Of a stretch of DNA of 64,000 bases, positions 1 through 12,556 are shown one piece after another (positions within the stretch are counted from its first letter, which is position 1; every line of letters begins with the position of its first letter). The stretch lies in NCBI GenBank assembly GCA_916700875.1, contig CAKAKS010000196.1:186001-250000 (forward strand), read 5' to 3'. Source of the DNA: Sebastes aleutianus (lineage: Eukaryota > Chordata > Actinopteri > Perciformes > Sebastidae). Under the pieces are notes generated by a model. That model saw only the letters and a program-made list of their open reading frames with translations. It was not told the DNA's origin and did not search any database. A program made the position numbers and the translations under genes.

Positions 1-254
1 TTCCACTTGTGCAATTTTGTTAATAGTCTGTTTATTGTCAATACTGTATATACTGCTCCTATTTTTGTACTTCCTTCCATTTAAAGTGTGAAACTGTAAA
101 TATGACAGTTTCACACATTTACAGTAACACACATTAAACCACTGTGTTTCACAATAAGTAAACTAAAATGTCTTGTCACAAAGCTTATATAATGTTATTA
201 ACACTTAATTTGCACTATCTGTTTATATCATGTTTATTTTTGTTTATAGCTTAT

Positions 255-383
255 TTTGTATATTGTATATTGGTAGAATATCTATTCTTTTGTTATTATA
301 CTGCTTACTTGCACCAACAAAACCAAAGCAAATTCCTAGTGTATACCTCTTACACCTGGCAATAAACACAATTCTGATTCAGA
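255..383 (+). mobile_element. LINE 3' tail (L2/CR1-like)
   Basis: TTGTTATTATACTGCTTACT, AAAGCAAATTCCTAGTGT and CTGGCAATAAACACAATTCT, then a decayed TTCTGATTC tail, form the usual end of fish L2-type non-LTR elements (AATAAA plus short tandem tail). A near-identical tail in the same orientation is at 63040-63245. Only the 3' end is present, as in 5'-truncated LINE copies. Confidence 0.6.
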
Positions 384-1688
384 ACTACATACAGTTAATA
401 ATATAAAGATAGCACTGCTCCCACTAGACCACCAAAAACTGACAATAACCTGATATTTTCAGGTGGAATTTAATTTCATTCTCACTTTGCAATATAATTT
501 TCCACTTATGCAATTTTGTTAATAATCTGTTTATTGTCAATACTGTAAATAGAGGTCCTATTTTTATACTTCCTTCCATTTAAAGTGTGAAATTGTAAAT
601 GTTCACACATTTACATTAACACACATTAAACCACTGTGTTTCACAATAAGTAAACTAAAATGTCTTGTCACAAAGCTTATATAATGTCATTAACACTTAA
701 CTACATACAGTTAATAATATAAAGATAGCACTGCTCCCAGTAGACCACTTACACTTAAACACCAAAAACTGACAATAGTAGTAGTAATAATGTAGTCATA
801 TTATTTCTTTATATTAATCTTGTCTCTGGGTGGAGGCTTCAGATAAGCCCAGTGGGTTTTTTGCCTCCTCTTGCACTGTACATTATTCTTTTTTTTTTGT
901 TATGCTGTATAGTCTTAAATTGTGCAAAATAAATAAACAAATAAACAACAACCTGATATTTTCAGGTGGTATTTCATTTCATTCTCACTTTGCAATATCA
1001 TTTTCTACTTGTGCAATTTTGTTAATAGTCTGTTTATTGTCAATACTGTATATACTGCTCCTATTTTTATACTTCCTTCCATTTAAAGTGTGAAACTGTA
1101 AATATGACAGTTTCACACATTTACAGTAACACACATTAAACCACTGTGTTTCACAATAAGTAAACTAAAATGTCTTGTCACAAAGCTTATATAATGTCAT
1201 TAACACTTAACTACATACAGTTAATAATATAAAGATAGCTCTGCTCCCAGCAGACCACTTACACACCAAAAACTGACAATAGTAGTAGTAATAATGTAGT
1301 CATATTATTTCTTTATATTAATCTTGTTTCTGGGTGGAGGCTTCAGATAAGCCCAGTGGGTTTTTAGCCTCTTCCTATACTGTATATTATTCGTTTTGTT
1401 TTGTTTTGTTATGTTGTTAGTCTTAAATTGTGCAAAATAAATAAACAAATAAACAACAACCTGATATTTTCAGGTGGTATTTCATTTCATTCTCACTTTG
1501 CAATATCATTTTCCACTTGTGCAATTTTGTTAATAGTCTGTTTATTGTCAATACTGTATATACTGCTCCTATTTTCATACTTCCTTCCATTTAAAGTGTG
1601 AAACTGTAAATACAGTTTCACACATTTACAGTAACACACATTAAACCACTGTGTTTCACAATAAGTAAACAAATCTTCTCACAAAACT

Positions 1689-1732
1689 AATCTTTATATT
1701 ATTAACTACATACAGTTAATAATATAAAGATT
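1689..1732. repeat. perfect 19-bp inverted repeat
   Basis: The left arm AATCTTTATATTATTAACT (1689-1707) and its exact reverse complement (1714-1732) flank a 6-base loop ACATAC. It lies at the end of the last unit of the tandem array. Other units keep only the inner 7-bp arms. Confidence 0.95.
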
Positions 1733-1740
1733 TATTTGGT

Positions 1741-4252
1741 ATGATGTTTCAAAAATTACTATTTGAATGTACCTACAATGTTACTGATAAGGCTACAATG
1801 AACTTGTTAATAAACCTTTTACAAATTAACAGTAGTCTCCCTCATGAAGCAAGGCCCTTGATCTATAGATCAGACTGTGTAAACCACATGTGTGGGCATC
1901 TTCTAGGTGTAAATGTGTGCAAATGTGTGAGTGTAGCCCCCTATAGCTCCAATTTGTTTTATTTTAGAAATTTGATCTAAAACATATATTTACACTGACT
2001 TAATGTACATGATTTAGCTGATAAAACAATGTTGATAGCAGCCACCCTCAATGTTAACAGTACCACCAATTTTTACAATATAGAATATATTTTCATTTAT
2101 ATATCAGCTTTATACTGAGAAAAATATAAAAGATATACAACTGTTTACATTAATCAAACAAGCCACGATGCAATACAGGCTGTCACCACAAGGTGGCAGG
2201 CTGCGCATAGGAAATAGATGACTAGTCTGCTGGTATTCTTCCTCTCCAAGAGACTGATGCTGCTGGATGTTCTTTCAAACAAGGACATGCAGGAACATCC
2301 TCTCCATGTAATACATTTTTTTTGTTGAGATGGCATTAGAGAATAAATCAGATTATATATTTTTCTGAAGACAGACTTTAGATAAACTCAATAGACGGAG
2401 CTCATTAATGTTCATATATCACGTTACATCACACCAGTGTTATTTCCTACCTTGCAATGTTAGTTAAGCATCTCTAGCTGTGAGGCTGCATACTGTTGGC
2501 TTGAGCTACCACTTATTATAGCACCACTTTATCATTGGCAGAGGTCCATTGTTGATGATGACGTAGCAAACTACCAAACGTCCTCCACTTAACCTCACTC
2601 CCCTTCCATCTCCTCCACTCCAGTCCTCTCTTCATGTTGTTCAAGTCACTTTGCGGTATCAAGCAGGACTGGTCATGAGTTATGACGGCAGGGAGGAAAA
2701 AAGGAAGTGTCAGCAGATCTGAGAGGTCTTTTTGCTTTGTTATAGCAGGAAAAGCACAGGTGTAACTTGGAATATTAAGAAGCCAGCATGCACAAAATCT
2801 GGGCCCTGGAACTGGACTAACTAAATGGCGTTCAGTTGTTCTTAATGTCATTAGTTACACCTGTGTTTTTCTGTTATGATGTCAAAAAAGGAAGACGCAG
2901 ACCTCTCAGCTATGTGCTTGGTGGCACGTTATTAGTAATATCATTATAGCAAGCATATAGCATGCAATTTTTGTTTTGTGTAGGCTACTTGAGGTTTAGC
3001 TCCAAAACACAACAGTTACTGGTCTTTTTTGTGCCTAGCACAGTGATAATGCAGTACATATCAGGAAGAACAACAATAACAGATGTGAAAGGAGTGCAGT
3101 AACCTCTAGTGGCCCTGCTAACTGCTCGTGCAAATTGCTATAATGAAGTTTCATGCTTGGCATAGCGGTGATCAGTGCAGTATTGTTTTGTATGGCCTTA
3201 AACATTACACAAGTCAATATATTGCAGGTGCTTCTTTTCTACAGAAACGTTTCAATCCTCAGACACAGTAACAGCTACTTATCGTATGTTGTATGATCCT
3301 TAATGCCCAGAATAACTAATTCATGTGTGATTTAATTAACTTATTAAAAATCTAATTAAGTTTTAGATCAACTCATGGCTTATGTATATCTCCTGCGCTT
3401 CTATCTTAAGAGAGATTCTGATCTTGTGTCGTTCTGCACAAAATTCCTCTATGACATTACAAAACTGCAAAATTGCACAAAATTCATCTTCTAGGAAGAA
3501 TTACAACTGTATAGTACATAGCCGCTGAGGTAATTTGTTCCTTGATATTTATGCGTCTGAACAATGAGTCTCAATGTTGCATATGATCTTGCACTTGATG
3601 TTTTTTAGTGTTGCTGCTGCGAGCATTGAGCCTGCATTCAATCTGACAGTGAGGAGGAGTCCCACACACGCCTTGGGAGGCGTAGTTGTCCTTGTACGGT
3701 CAGTTGTATCAGGTCTTGGGGGGGGGGGCTCAATCCCCACCAGATGGGAAACATTTACAGACAAGAAGACTATAATGTGCACTGCAGACTTGTGACTACT
3801 CCATTTATTGGTATGATGTGTCTGAATGTTTTTTACAGCACCTCAAAGCTAGGGTTTAAACCTGGGAGAAATCAAGAAATTAAACAAAGATGACTAAACT
3901 GGATTCAAGTTCCTGAAAACAAAAAATCTATGATCACTATCATCAGAGTTTCTGATTGGTAATGATGAGTAAAACAAACAATCTGTGGACACACCTCTGC
4001 TCCGGGGAGTTCAGTCAGTCTGGTCAATTAGTATTCAATCAAGTTAAGAATGCATTCGCTTGAAGGCAAAGTGGTTTGTAAATAGCTCACATGCAGCAAT
4101 GATGTGATCAGATCAAGAACAATATGATTTAATCAAGAGATAAGATGAAACTGTTAATCCCTGAGGGGGAAATCAGTTCATTGCAGAAGCAAAACCATGA
4201 TTCAGTGAGGTTAAATATTAAGCATTTGACTATAAATAAATGTGGAATAATT
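1741..4252. other. intergenic, no gene seen
   Basis: Only short open frames (up to 111 codons on the minus strand, 2516-2851) that match no family I know. It contains an 11-G run at 3718-3728 and a possible tRNA-derived SINE head around 3675-3745, with a GGCGTAGTTG A-box-like word and a CTCAATCCCC B-box-like word. Confidence 0.7.
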
Positions 4253-4560
4253 AAAGGGACTGTTTGTAACTTCTTACACGTATAAATCACCCGGGTCGGT
4301 GTCCCATGCGCGCTCGCGCGTAGTTACGCTGTTCAGACAAGAAGTTATATCTAGTGAAGCCCGTCTTGCAAAACAGTGTTGGCCGCGGTCGGAGGACGCG
4401 GAGGAGACCGTAGCTTTGGTCTCCAGGGCCGGAGTCTCTGCTGTACACTGCTCCTCTGCTCCTCTGCCTGCCTGCCTTCACTCACAGCTCGCTCCACCTT
4501 GCGTGCATGTGCAACCACTCCCTGGATGTGTCGTATTATGAATATACTGTATAAACAAAT
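4253..4560. repeat. GC-rich dispersed element
   Basis: It starts TTAAAGGGACTGTTTGTAAC and continues with CCCATGCGCGCTCGCGCG and GGCCGCGGTCGGAGGACGCG, followed by CCTCTGCC/CCTGCCTG stretches. It stands out from its AT-rich surroundings by GC and CpG content. I recall closely similar units scattered in percomorph genomes. No second copy lies in this window, so the family assignment rests on memory only. Confidence 0.45.
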
Positions 4561-7500
4561 TGGTTAAATAATCTTTACTTGGTTCATCCTTGATGAACTC
4601 TGCCAAGAAAGTCATAAAACATCACAAACAGGCTACTAGTAACAAACCCTGTCTTCCTTTCATTAAAGCTATGGGGGTGTTCTCCAAAAACATTTTCTAT
4701 TATATTTATTGAAATTAACATCCCAACAACAATCAATGAAATACATCCGGTATGTGTGGCTGTCGCAGGACTGTAATAAGCTTTTAGGAGCTTGTAAGTG
4801 TGGCCCTAAAAATTCCTTGGAGAGATAATTCTCCAGACAGTTGGAAATATGCTCTGTGTAAACAACCATCTCTACTACCATCACAGCCAAGACAGACGCC
4901 CAACGCTCTGACCATCTAGGTCGAATATTTGCACACAGTCCAAGATGTGAAAGCGTTACAGCATTAGGCCTGGAATAAATCTAATAAATCACCTCATGCT
5001 AAAGTCTGTGTACAGATGTAATGGAAATGTTTAATATTGCAATACCAGCCTAAACAGACTAAAATACATTTGGTAGATTCCAATTCAATGTTTATAAAAA
5101 GCATGCAAATTACAAATCTGTCTGTTGAAAAAACACCATCTCTTTAAAATGCAAATACCAGACTGGACACAAATCTTTCTTGACATATCAGCTCATCATC
5201 TGCTACCCTACTGACACTATTAATAAAGCTTTGGGTCTCTGTGAAGCCTACCAGAGATCTATGGTTTCAAATGGTTCCCAACAAAACATCTGTATTTTTC
5301 ACTTTGTACATTTTTTCTCACTGATCCTGCAGTTCTGGTCCTGACAAGAGGCCTAAATCACTCCCCAGAGCCTGAAAGGAGGCCACACTCGGGCCCATAT
5401 TGGAGCCATTTCCTGTCTCTGGAGTGGGCAAAGGGTTGACCCTTAGTGCCCCCTCTATATAAATGCACACTCGCATACACACATGTACACACTCTTTTGA
5501 GACAACACCCCCACAGAGAGAACCAGGAGAGTCACTTACCATTGCACTGCAGTAATTGAATTACAGAATCTCTCAATTGGACACTCCGTCGCATCTCACT
5601 GGAGAATAACGGCTGAGAAAATACAATTATATTTAATAGCTTTTGATATTCAAAAGCTCCAGTGAATACAAGAAGGCTGAGAAAAAGCAGAATCACAATT
5701 TTGGGATCGTATGTAGAGGGCTCGAAAAGGAAGATCTTATCAGTTTTCTCGCAGCTTGTTACAATTTATAAGAAACAAGATAGGAGAAGAGGCCAAACTG
5801 TGTGGAAATAATTGGAGAATAAAAGGTCACATCTGCAAATTTCTCTTTTTTGAACTGGTGTGAAACAGAAGCTTGACGCAATTTATAGTATGATTATGAT
5901 AGCAGCACGTCCTCCAAGGACAAGCTGGCTTATAGGCCAGGTGGGATAAATAAGGCTGGATACCATACACAGTAAGAATATACTAAACAAGACAGAGACA
6001 GAAAGACAAGGAATAATGAGGTGAAAGAAAGAAAGAAAGCAGCAGAATAATGCCTGTTTCAACATCTGCTCCAACTCGGCACAATTACAGGAAGTGCTTT
6101 GCCTTCGCCCCATTCAAAGTGACATGAATAATAAACATAACAATGAGGCAATACATCCACAGCTTATAATGCAATTGACCAAAGAGTGATTTTACTTCAC
6201 AGAGAGAAAGCCTTGTATCTACGACACAGATCAGTCGACGGACTAAGGAAGTGGCTGAATGAAGTCGTTGTCTCAGGACCAGCCAGATACAGAATTTTAA
6301 CTTGTTGAACTAATCTTTTTTTATGCAACGATTAAAGCAAAGTTTAAAGCAAGAGTTGGCTTTTTACAGAGCAGTGCTTGAAGAGAAAGTGCCAGTACTC
6401 CTCTTATTCACATGTTGGCGTGTGTATCGGCCGGTATCAACAATCTCTTGCAACTAATTCCTATTTATTTTTTTCTTTAAGCATGTTCAGTCATAATCAG
6501 TGGTGCTTTTATTGCTGTTATTATACATGGGCTATGCATCTTCTACTGTAGGTCTATAATCAAGTAGTACTCCAATAATATTCCAACTGAAACATTATAG
6601 GGTTAAGGTGGTGTGTTTGTATATTTACTCATAGTGTTGAAGTGCTTTCCTGTGTTATTTGTAGTCTATAGTATGGGATCATTCAGGTTTAAGGAGCAAT
6701 GTCTCAGTCAGGATGCTTCTACATGTTATACAGAGATACATTCTGATTTTCTACAGTGAATAAAAGATACTAGGAAATATTGGGTTTGGGGGTTTGAATT
6801 TTTTTTACTTAAAACTATGCAATTTTACATAATTTTGGACCATTATTATTACTAGTTAGATAATTATTTTATTAAATACACATACCAAAGCCTTCGTCTG
6901 AACATTTAATTCTTCTGGAAATGTTTGCCCTATAAGAGCAGATTCAGAAAACAATTAAATAATGTTTCAATAATTATATTTGTTCACAAATAAAAAAAAA
7001 AGTTATGACGAACAGTTAAATGAATAATTTAATTGATAAATTATTGCACCTTCGTTCTGACCACCCTCCCTCGTGCCGTGCGTTGCCTCGTCCGGACGCT
7101 TCCCACATATGTTCATACGGCTTATGAGGCTGAAACACTAGTGCTGTGCCGTTATGAATCGCCATTATGAATCTCTAGAGAATCTGATATGGAGAGGGCC
7201 GGCTCACTTTGAGCACTGATACAGAGAATTATCACTTGAATCTGCAGCTCCGCCGGCTTTATGGAGCTTTTATAGTGACTTTCAGCTCATTATTTAGCTG
7301 TCCGGCAACTTTTCTGTTTTAGTTCACTCTAACCGCACTCTTGGCGTCATTTTCGGCTGCAACAGGCTCTAAAAACTCTAAAAACCAACTGTGCACTACC
7401 TGCTCAGCACCAAATCACAGACAAACACAGTTAGCTGGTGAACATAGTGGAGCCTTTAGGCCTTTTGTTGCTCTGTAACTGCTAGATGTGTAAATAAGAA

Positions 7501-8096
7501 ACTGTTGGCTACAAAGTTCACTACATCAACTTAAAATGTGATGATGATATGTCAACAACTTATTTCCACTGCCTTGTTTCTGTTGCTTATGAATTTCTTT
7601 CGAAGGATGAGTTGTTTCCTCTTTCAAAACTTTCATAGTAGTCATCATGAGTTTTGCGACCAAAAAATTCAAATGTTCCTTTTTCTCTTTTGCCTCCAGA
7701 TTTGTGTGATCCTCCCTTTCCTCTGCTCTCCCTGGTAGATTTCTGCAGGAAGTCTTTAACAATGGGACCCCTCCTGAGGATCTGAAACCCAGCTGTAAGA
7801 AACTCTACACACACATAAAGCACAGACACACACGTGTGACCTCGTTTATACTTGCACGTATACACACATCTACATTATGCAGCCATCCATTAACGTGAAC
7901 ATTAAGTAGAACCTTCCATTGTTAGTGGGATAAAAACCAACACTGACTTGACAGATGGCCAACATTATTCAGTGAGGAGACCTCAGATTAGAGTCGTGGA
8001 CCAGCTGATGAACCAGCAGCACTGCTGACCTCATAGTGGTTTATTTACTCAGCAGAAGTGATGGAGTAGTCGAGAGATCTCTGCTCAGTTTAAGGT
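4561..8096. other. intergenic, no gene seen
   Basis: No open frame beyond 92 codons and no repeat recognised with confidence. There is a short (GAAA)n run near 6026-6040. The overlapping frames at 7526-7865 on both strands show no domain. Confidence 0.65.
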
Positions 8097-8257
8097 AAAA
8101 CAACCAGTGGTTGGAAGTAACTAAATACATTTACTCAAGAACTGTATTTTGAGGTACTTCTTCTTAATTTTTTGCTTCCATATACTTCGACACCTCTACA
8201 TTTCAGAGGGAAATATACTGCACTGCATTTATACGACAGCTACTGTATAGTTACTAG

Positions 8258-8579
8258 TAGGGCTGAGCGATATGGCCAAAATCTTCTATCACATTATAAG
8301 TCATTTAATATCTCGATGTGATGATATATATCACGATATAGCTTGTTTTCTGGTAATTCAAAAAATAATTAAATACTCGACAAATGAAAAGTACTGAGTA
8401 TTTTCTCATTTTAAGAACTTGAGTGCAAAATGAACAAAACAGTTTTAAGTGAAATTAAAGAGAAAAAATAAATAAATATAGACCTAGCCTACATCGCGTT
8501 AGAAACGATATAGAAAATTACATCCGATAGACATTTTTATATCGTTTAACGATATATATTGTCATATTGCCCAGCCCTA
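8258..8579. mobile_element. hAT-type MITE nested in older element
   Basis: 322 bp starting TAGGGCTGAGCGATATGGCC and ending ATATTGCCCAGCCCTA. Terminal repeats match as TAGGGCTG(A/G)GC(G/A)ATATG. It is flanked by a perfect 8-bp target duplication GTTACTAG (8250-8257 and 8580-8587). The interior is rich in CGATAT words and has no coding potential. The perfect duplication suggests it is younger than its host element. Confidence 0.93.
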
Positions 8580-8662
8580 GTTACTAGTTCCTTTTCAGAT
8601 TAAGATGACATTTTATCTCTTTATGAAATGTGACACAACATCATATAATGTAATTATATTAG

Positions 8663-9120
8663 TTGCGTCCGAAATTCCATACTAACATGCTATTTAGTAC
8701 GCTAAAACAGTATGTGAGATATTTTAGTATGTCCAAAACCTTAGTATGAAACCAATAGTACACAAATTGTACGCGTACTATTTCTGGTGAAATATTACAA
8801 TATGCAGCGCTGGACACTACGGCGGCATAAATATCCCAGACAGCTCTGTAACATCAATAATGCTTCATTTTAACTGTAAGTATAATATTTCACTTTGCTA
8901 GACTTTGATTTTCACAAACCGTCATTTTGGTCACATGAGGTCAGCACGGGTTACCATGGTCACACATCTCCAACCTGCAAAAAGGCTCTCAGGAAGTGAC
9001 GACGTAAATTACTGCTCAGTGCGTCCGAAAAGATACATACTACTGTTTATTCACACAAAAGTATGTTGAACGATAGTTCACATATTGAGTATGTATCACA
9101 GTATGCGACTTCGGACGAAG
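8663..9120. mobile_element. MITE-like element with GCGTCCGAA ends, nested
   Basis: The left end TTGCGTCCGAAATTCCATAC and the right end GCGACTTCGGACGAAG form imperfect inverted termini. The interior repeats words such as AGTATG and GTACTA in both orientations, plus a CAGTGCGTCCGAAAAG segment. It sits inside the hAT element 8105-9348. Target duplications are not clear, so the superfamily is left open. Confidence 0.6.
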
Positions 9121-9356
9121 CCATTATCTCCAGCTTGAACAACTACAAGAATCAAATGCTCACATTAATGCATCAGCAACAATCATTTAATACTATTATA
9201 TATAACAAGATAGAACATAAGGCCTGTTTGTCTGCATAAGAAATAATTTTACTTGTGATACTTCAAGTTCAGTTTCCTGGTAATACTTCCCTGTAGGGTA
9301 TTGCTACTTTTAATGAAGTAAAAGATCCGAATACTTCTTCCACCACTGAAAACGAC

Positions 9357-12241
9357 GTAAAAGTGCCTCAAGTGTTAAAAAATACCCTGGTTCACTGCAG
9401 ATTTAGCCAGTACAAGCTAATAATCCTGACCAGATGACTTCTTGTGGTGTTCACCAGTTGTGGTCAGAGGCCAACCGATGTTCACCCCCCCCAAAAAATG
9501 GGATTTGTGGTTGAAAAAGTCAAAGTGAACATGATGAGGAGGCATGGAGACCTTATGATCCTAATCATCATCTGGTTACTCAAGGGGAGATAGAGCACAG
9601 AGGGGTCAAACGCACATGAGCACACACATGCATGATACTCCCACTGAGTACCACAGCGTATACCTGAGGAGATTCGACCCCCTCCGAAGGCTTGAACTGG
9701 AGCGCTTGTGCCCTTCTCAGTCCCTGAATTCATATTCACCACAGGAGACCTGTCAACACGACCAAAACTAAATCTGTCAAATGTTAACTTCCTCAAAGTT
9801 ATGACGCAGGTATTCATAAACAAAAGGTAAATACAGTTAAAACCCCTTTGGCTCTAGTTTGATCATCGTAAACTGCAGATTGTTTCACTCAGACAGTAAC
9901 AGAATCTCCTGTCCACACTTCTTTACCGCTACATATGGTGTAGTGTTCCTGATGTTATGAATATTTCGCTGACAGTGCTCAGCTCTACCACCTGTGACAG
10001 CCAACTGGTAAACAAATCTCGTCCCTTGTTATTTGGATCAGATGGACAGACTGAGCTGGCAAACGGAGATGTAATAAAAGTCAGGAGCATGCCTTATACA
10101 ATTTAAACAGTCACTATAATATTACACTGAAACCATATGAGGGAAAATACCATAAACTTACTGTTGGGTGACAAGAAAGTAGGCTGCTGCATGTTACTCT
10201 ATGATATTGCATTTTATACATACTGTGTAATTCTGCTACCCACAAAAAAGATAATGCATTTCTTTATTTTTCAGATGATATCGGAGCCAGTGGATTATTA
10301 CCAGGAGCTGTGTGATCAGGTAAATAATATTATTTGTTTGGTCTGGAAGTTGCTGTGTCCGAAGGGTGAACAGAAACTTGTCTGTTTTAAAACAGTACCT
10401 ACTGTACATGCCCATGTAGATTTCAAGAGTTATTGGTCGCTGTAATCTTTCATCTTGTCCATATTGTCCCCTCTAGACATGACTCCAATATGAGACTAAC
10501 TCCACAGTCCTTGTGCTGTGTAGAAATATATTTTAAAGTTCAACTAAAGCTAATACAAGCCGTCAGTAGTCTGGGTTATAGTCAAATCAAGTTGCAAAGT
10601 TATGTTCTTTTTATTGTGAAATTCCCTTCTTGTGTTACTATCCCTGCACCGCAGCTCAGCAAGGAAGACTGGCGGGAACACAAGTGGGGAATTTTGTACT
10701 CAAAAGGCTGTGACTTCGGGAAATACCCATTTGAGTTATCTAACTCACACTATTAGTTTTCTATTTTTACACAGGACATCAGTTCAGTCTTTGTCCCCCA
10801 TCTCTTATATTGGAATCACTCAGCTGGATTTCTTAATTACCACAATAAAGAGGAGGAACAATGACAGCGACAGTAACTATTTCAGTGTACATATGGGCAT
10901 GTAAGTACTGCAGAAACAAAGTTAACATCTGGTGAAGACTTGTAATATCAGGGGTTTATATGGTTGGTATAAACCATCTACACCTTCTCAATATGTTACT
11001 GCGAGCTCCTGTTGATATCACCATTTATGCAATGCATTTATGCATTCAACTCGCTCACTCTGGCCTCTAGCTTCATCGCTATGAAACTTTCTTTCTATCT
11101 TTTAATCGCCATCTCTGTCTCACTGTGAGTTTGTGAGCTGCCACAGGGTACCAACTGAGCTGTTCTTAAATTACAGTAAATAAGTCATAAAGCAGGCATG
11201 GACTAGGAAAAGCAACAGTGTTACTTATAACATTAATGATGGCTCTGATTTATTCAAGTGATGGTGCGACAGTGAGCCGGCATGCACAATACCAGGACCC
11301 TGAAACTGAAGCGATATTTGTATTAGTTCCACCTGCTGCTTTTCCTACTGTGACATGTCGAAATGTCTTCCATGAAAAAGATTTTGCTTCTGCTGTGGCG
11401 TTTGTGCAACGTCCTGGACATGTGATGTTTTGCCATCATACTGAATTCTTTGTGTGGTCTCTGAAACATAGATTGAGCTTTGTCTCCATTTCATAAATCG
11501 TGACAAGTTCAGAAAGGTGGTGGGTGGACCACAGTGGACTACTGTCTACTTCTTGAAAGGTCATTGACTGCGGGAGGTTCAAATTAAAAAAAACTGGAGC
11601 ATGCAGAACTCTTTCTTGTGCTAAATTGTGAACATAACTTTAGGAATCAAGTTTGCACGACCACCCCCACTCACGTCTCCTCCCGCGTCTGCCACGCTGT
11701 CATGTCAGATGTCACGCCAAGAAATTACTGCAATGCGAGCAGAATACGATATCCTCCAATCACAATAGCCATGTGGGACACGCCAAGAATGCGATGCCAC
11801 ATGTTGGGAACAACTGTGCATGTGTACATGCCTGTTGTTATACATGTGTGCATGTTGTGCGCAGGGACAAACGAGAAAAGCCATTATAGCAGTTCAAAGG
11901 TTACAAGCTGTAACTTTTTGAAAGGAAAATTGGTGTGAAACTGCTTTCAGGGAACGGCTGCAGTCCTGTCGTCATTACTGAGCAAAGGCCCACCAAACTT
12001 CCTGTATACTGACACCAAGGTCTGGGGACAAACTTTGACAGAAATCACATTCCTTTCATTGTTTCTGGGTTGCAATACCCAGAAACATAATGGCTCCCCG
12101 CTTTTGACCTCCACAACAATGCTGCTTAGTGTTGTCAGAGGACGCAGGAAGAAACCAGAGTCTACAGTCCTGTTAGCGGCTCTGTAAGGCATAGACACAG
12201 TCTTGCTTTGAGCTAAATGCTAACGACAGCATACTAAGATG
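9357..12241. other. intergenic, no gene seen
   Basis: Short frames only (up to 113 codons on the minus strand, 9482-9823). The one exon-like segment, 10275-10318, has a CAG before and GTAAAT after MISEPVDYYQELCDQ, but no partner exons could be joined and no family is recognised. Confidence 0.6.
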
Positions 12242-12556
12242 TAGAGCTGCAACGATTTATCGATTAGTTGTCAACTATTAAATTAATCGGCAACTATTTT
12301 GATAATTGATTAATCAGTTTGAGTAATTTTTTAAGAAAAACATTCTCTGATCCAGTTGCTTAAATGTGAATATTTTCTGTTTTCTTTACTCCCCTTTGAC
12401 AGTAAACTGAATATCTTTAGAGGATGTCATCTTGGGCTTTGGGAAACACACATTTTCATAATTTTCTGACATTTTATAGACCTAAAAACTAATTGGTTAA
12501 TCAAGAAAATAGTCAACAGATTAATTGACAATGAAAATAATCGTTACTTGCAGCCA
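12242..12556. mobile_element. MITE, CTGCAACGATT family, copy 1
   Basis: It starts TAGAGCTGCAACGATTTATC and ends AATAATCGTTACTTGCAGCC. Both ends carry ATCGATTAGTTG/ATTAATCG-type words, with an interior CAAAGCCCAAGATGAC-like stretch shared with the copies at 22472 and 27070. hAT-type termini (TAGAGCTGC...GCAGC). Target duplication not clear at this copy. Confidence 0.75.

Larger units (their letters stand above)
1..1740. repeat. tandem array of ~500-bp units (about 3.5 copies)
   Basis: The words ACCTGATATTTTCAGGT (near 448, 951 and 1459) and TTCCACTTGTGCAATTTTG (near 1, 499, 1003 and 1511) recur every 498-508 bp. Each fuller unit carries a GTGTGAAACTGT hairpin and an ATTAACT/AGTTAAT palindrome. 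Units 3 and 4 also carry a segment with GGTGGAGGCTTCAGATAAGC leading to AAATAAACAAATAAAC, which looks like a LINE 3' end. Open frames at 830-1093 and 1401-1601 are the same repeat translated and not genes. The array probably extends left of the window. Confidence 0.9.
8105..9348. mobile_element. hAT-type non-autonomous element (CAGTGGTGGAAG family), interrupted
   Basis: It begins CAGTGGTTGGAAGTAACTAA and ends ATACTTCTTCCACCACTG, whose reverse complement gives the matching terminal inverted repeat. Flanks are AAAACAAC (8097-8104) and AAAACGAC (9349-9356), an 8-bp target duplication with one mismatch, as expected for hAT. The body is split by two younger elements (8258-8579 and about 8663-9120). 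Without them the outer element is about 460 bp, close to the copy at 58330-58780. Confidence 0.85.

Noticed and set aside
830..1601. Two frames (830-1093, 1401-1601) sharing a 60-residue sequence, considered as a gene pair
   Set aside because: Shared translation follows from the tandem DNA repeat; similarity extends equally through non-open regions.
1..1740. Regularly spaced repeats considered as a CRISPR-like array
   Set aside because: Units are about 500 bp and similar along their whole length, with no short repeat/spacer alternation, and the context is vertebrate. It is a tandem duplication.
10275..10318. Exon-like segment with CAG before and GTAAAT after, coding MISEPVDYYQELCDQ
   Set aside because: Resembles a short exon, but no neighbouring exons could be joined in phase and no protein family is recognised; candidates near 10660 and 10779 do not fit.
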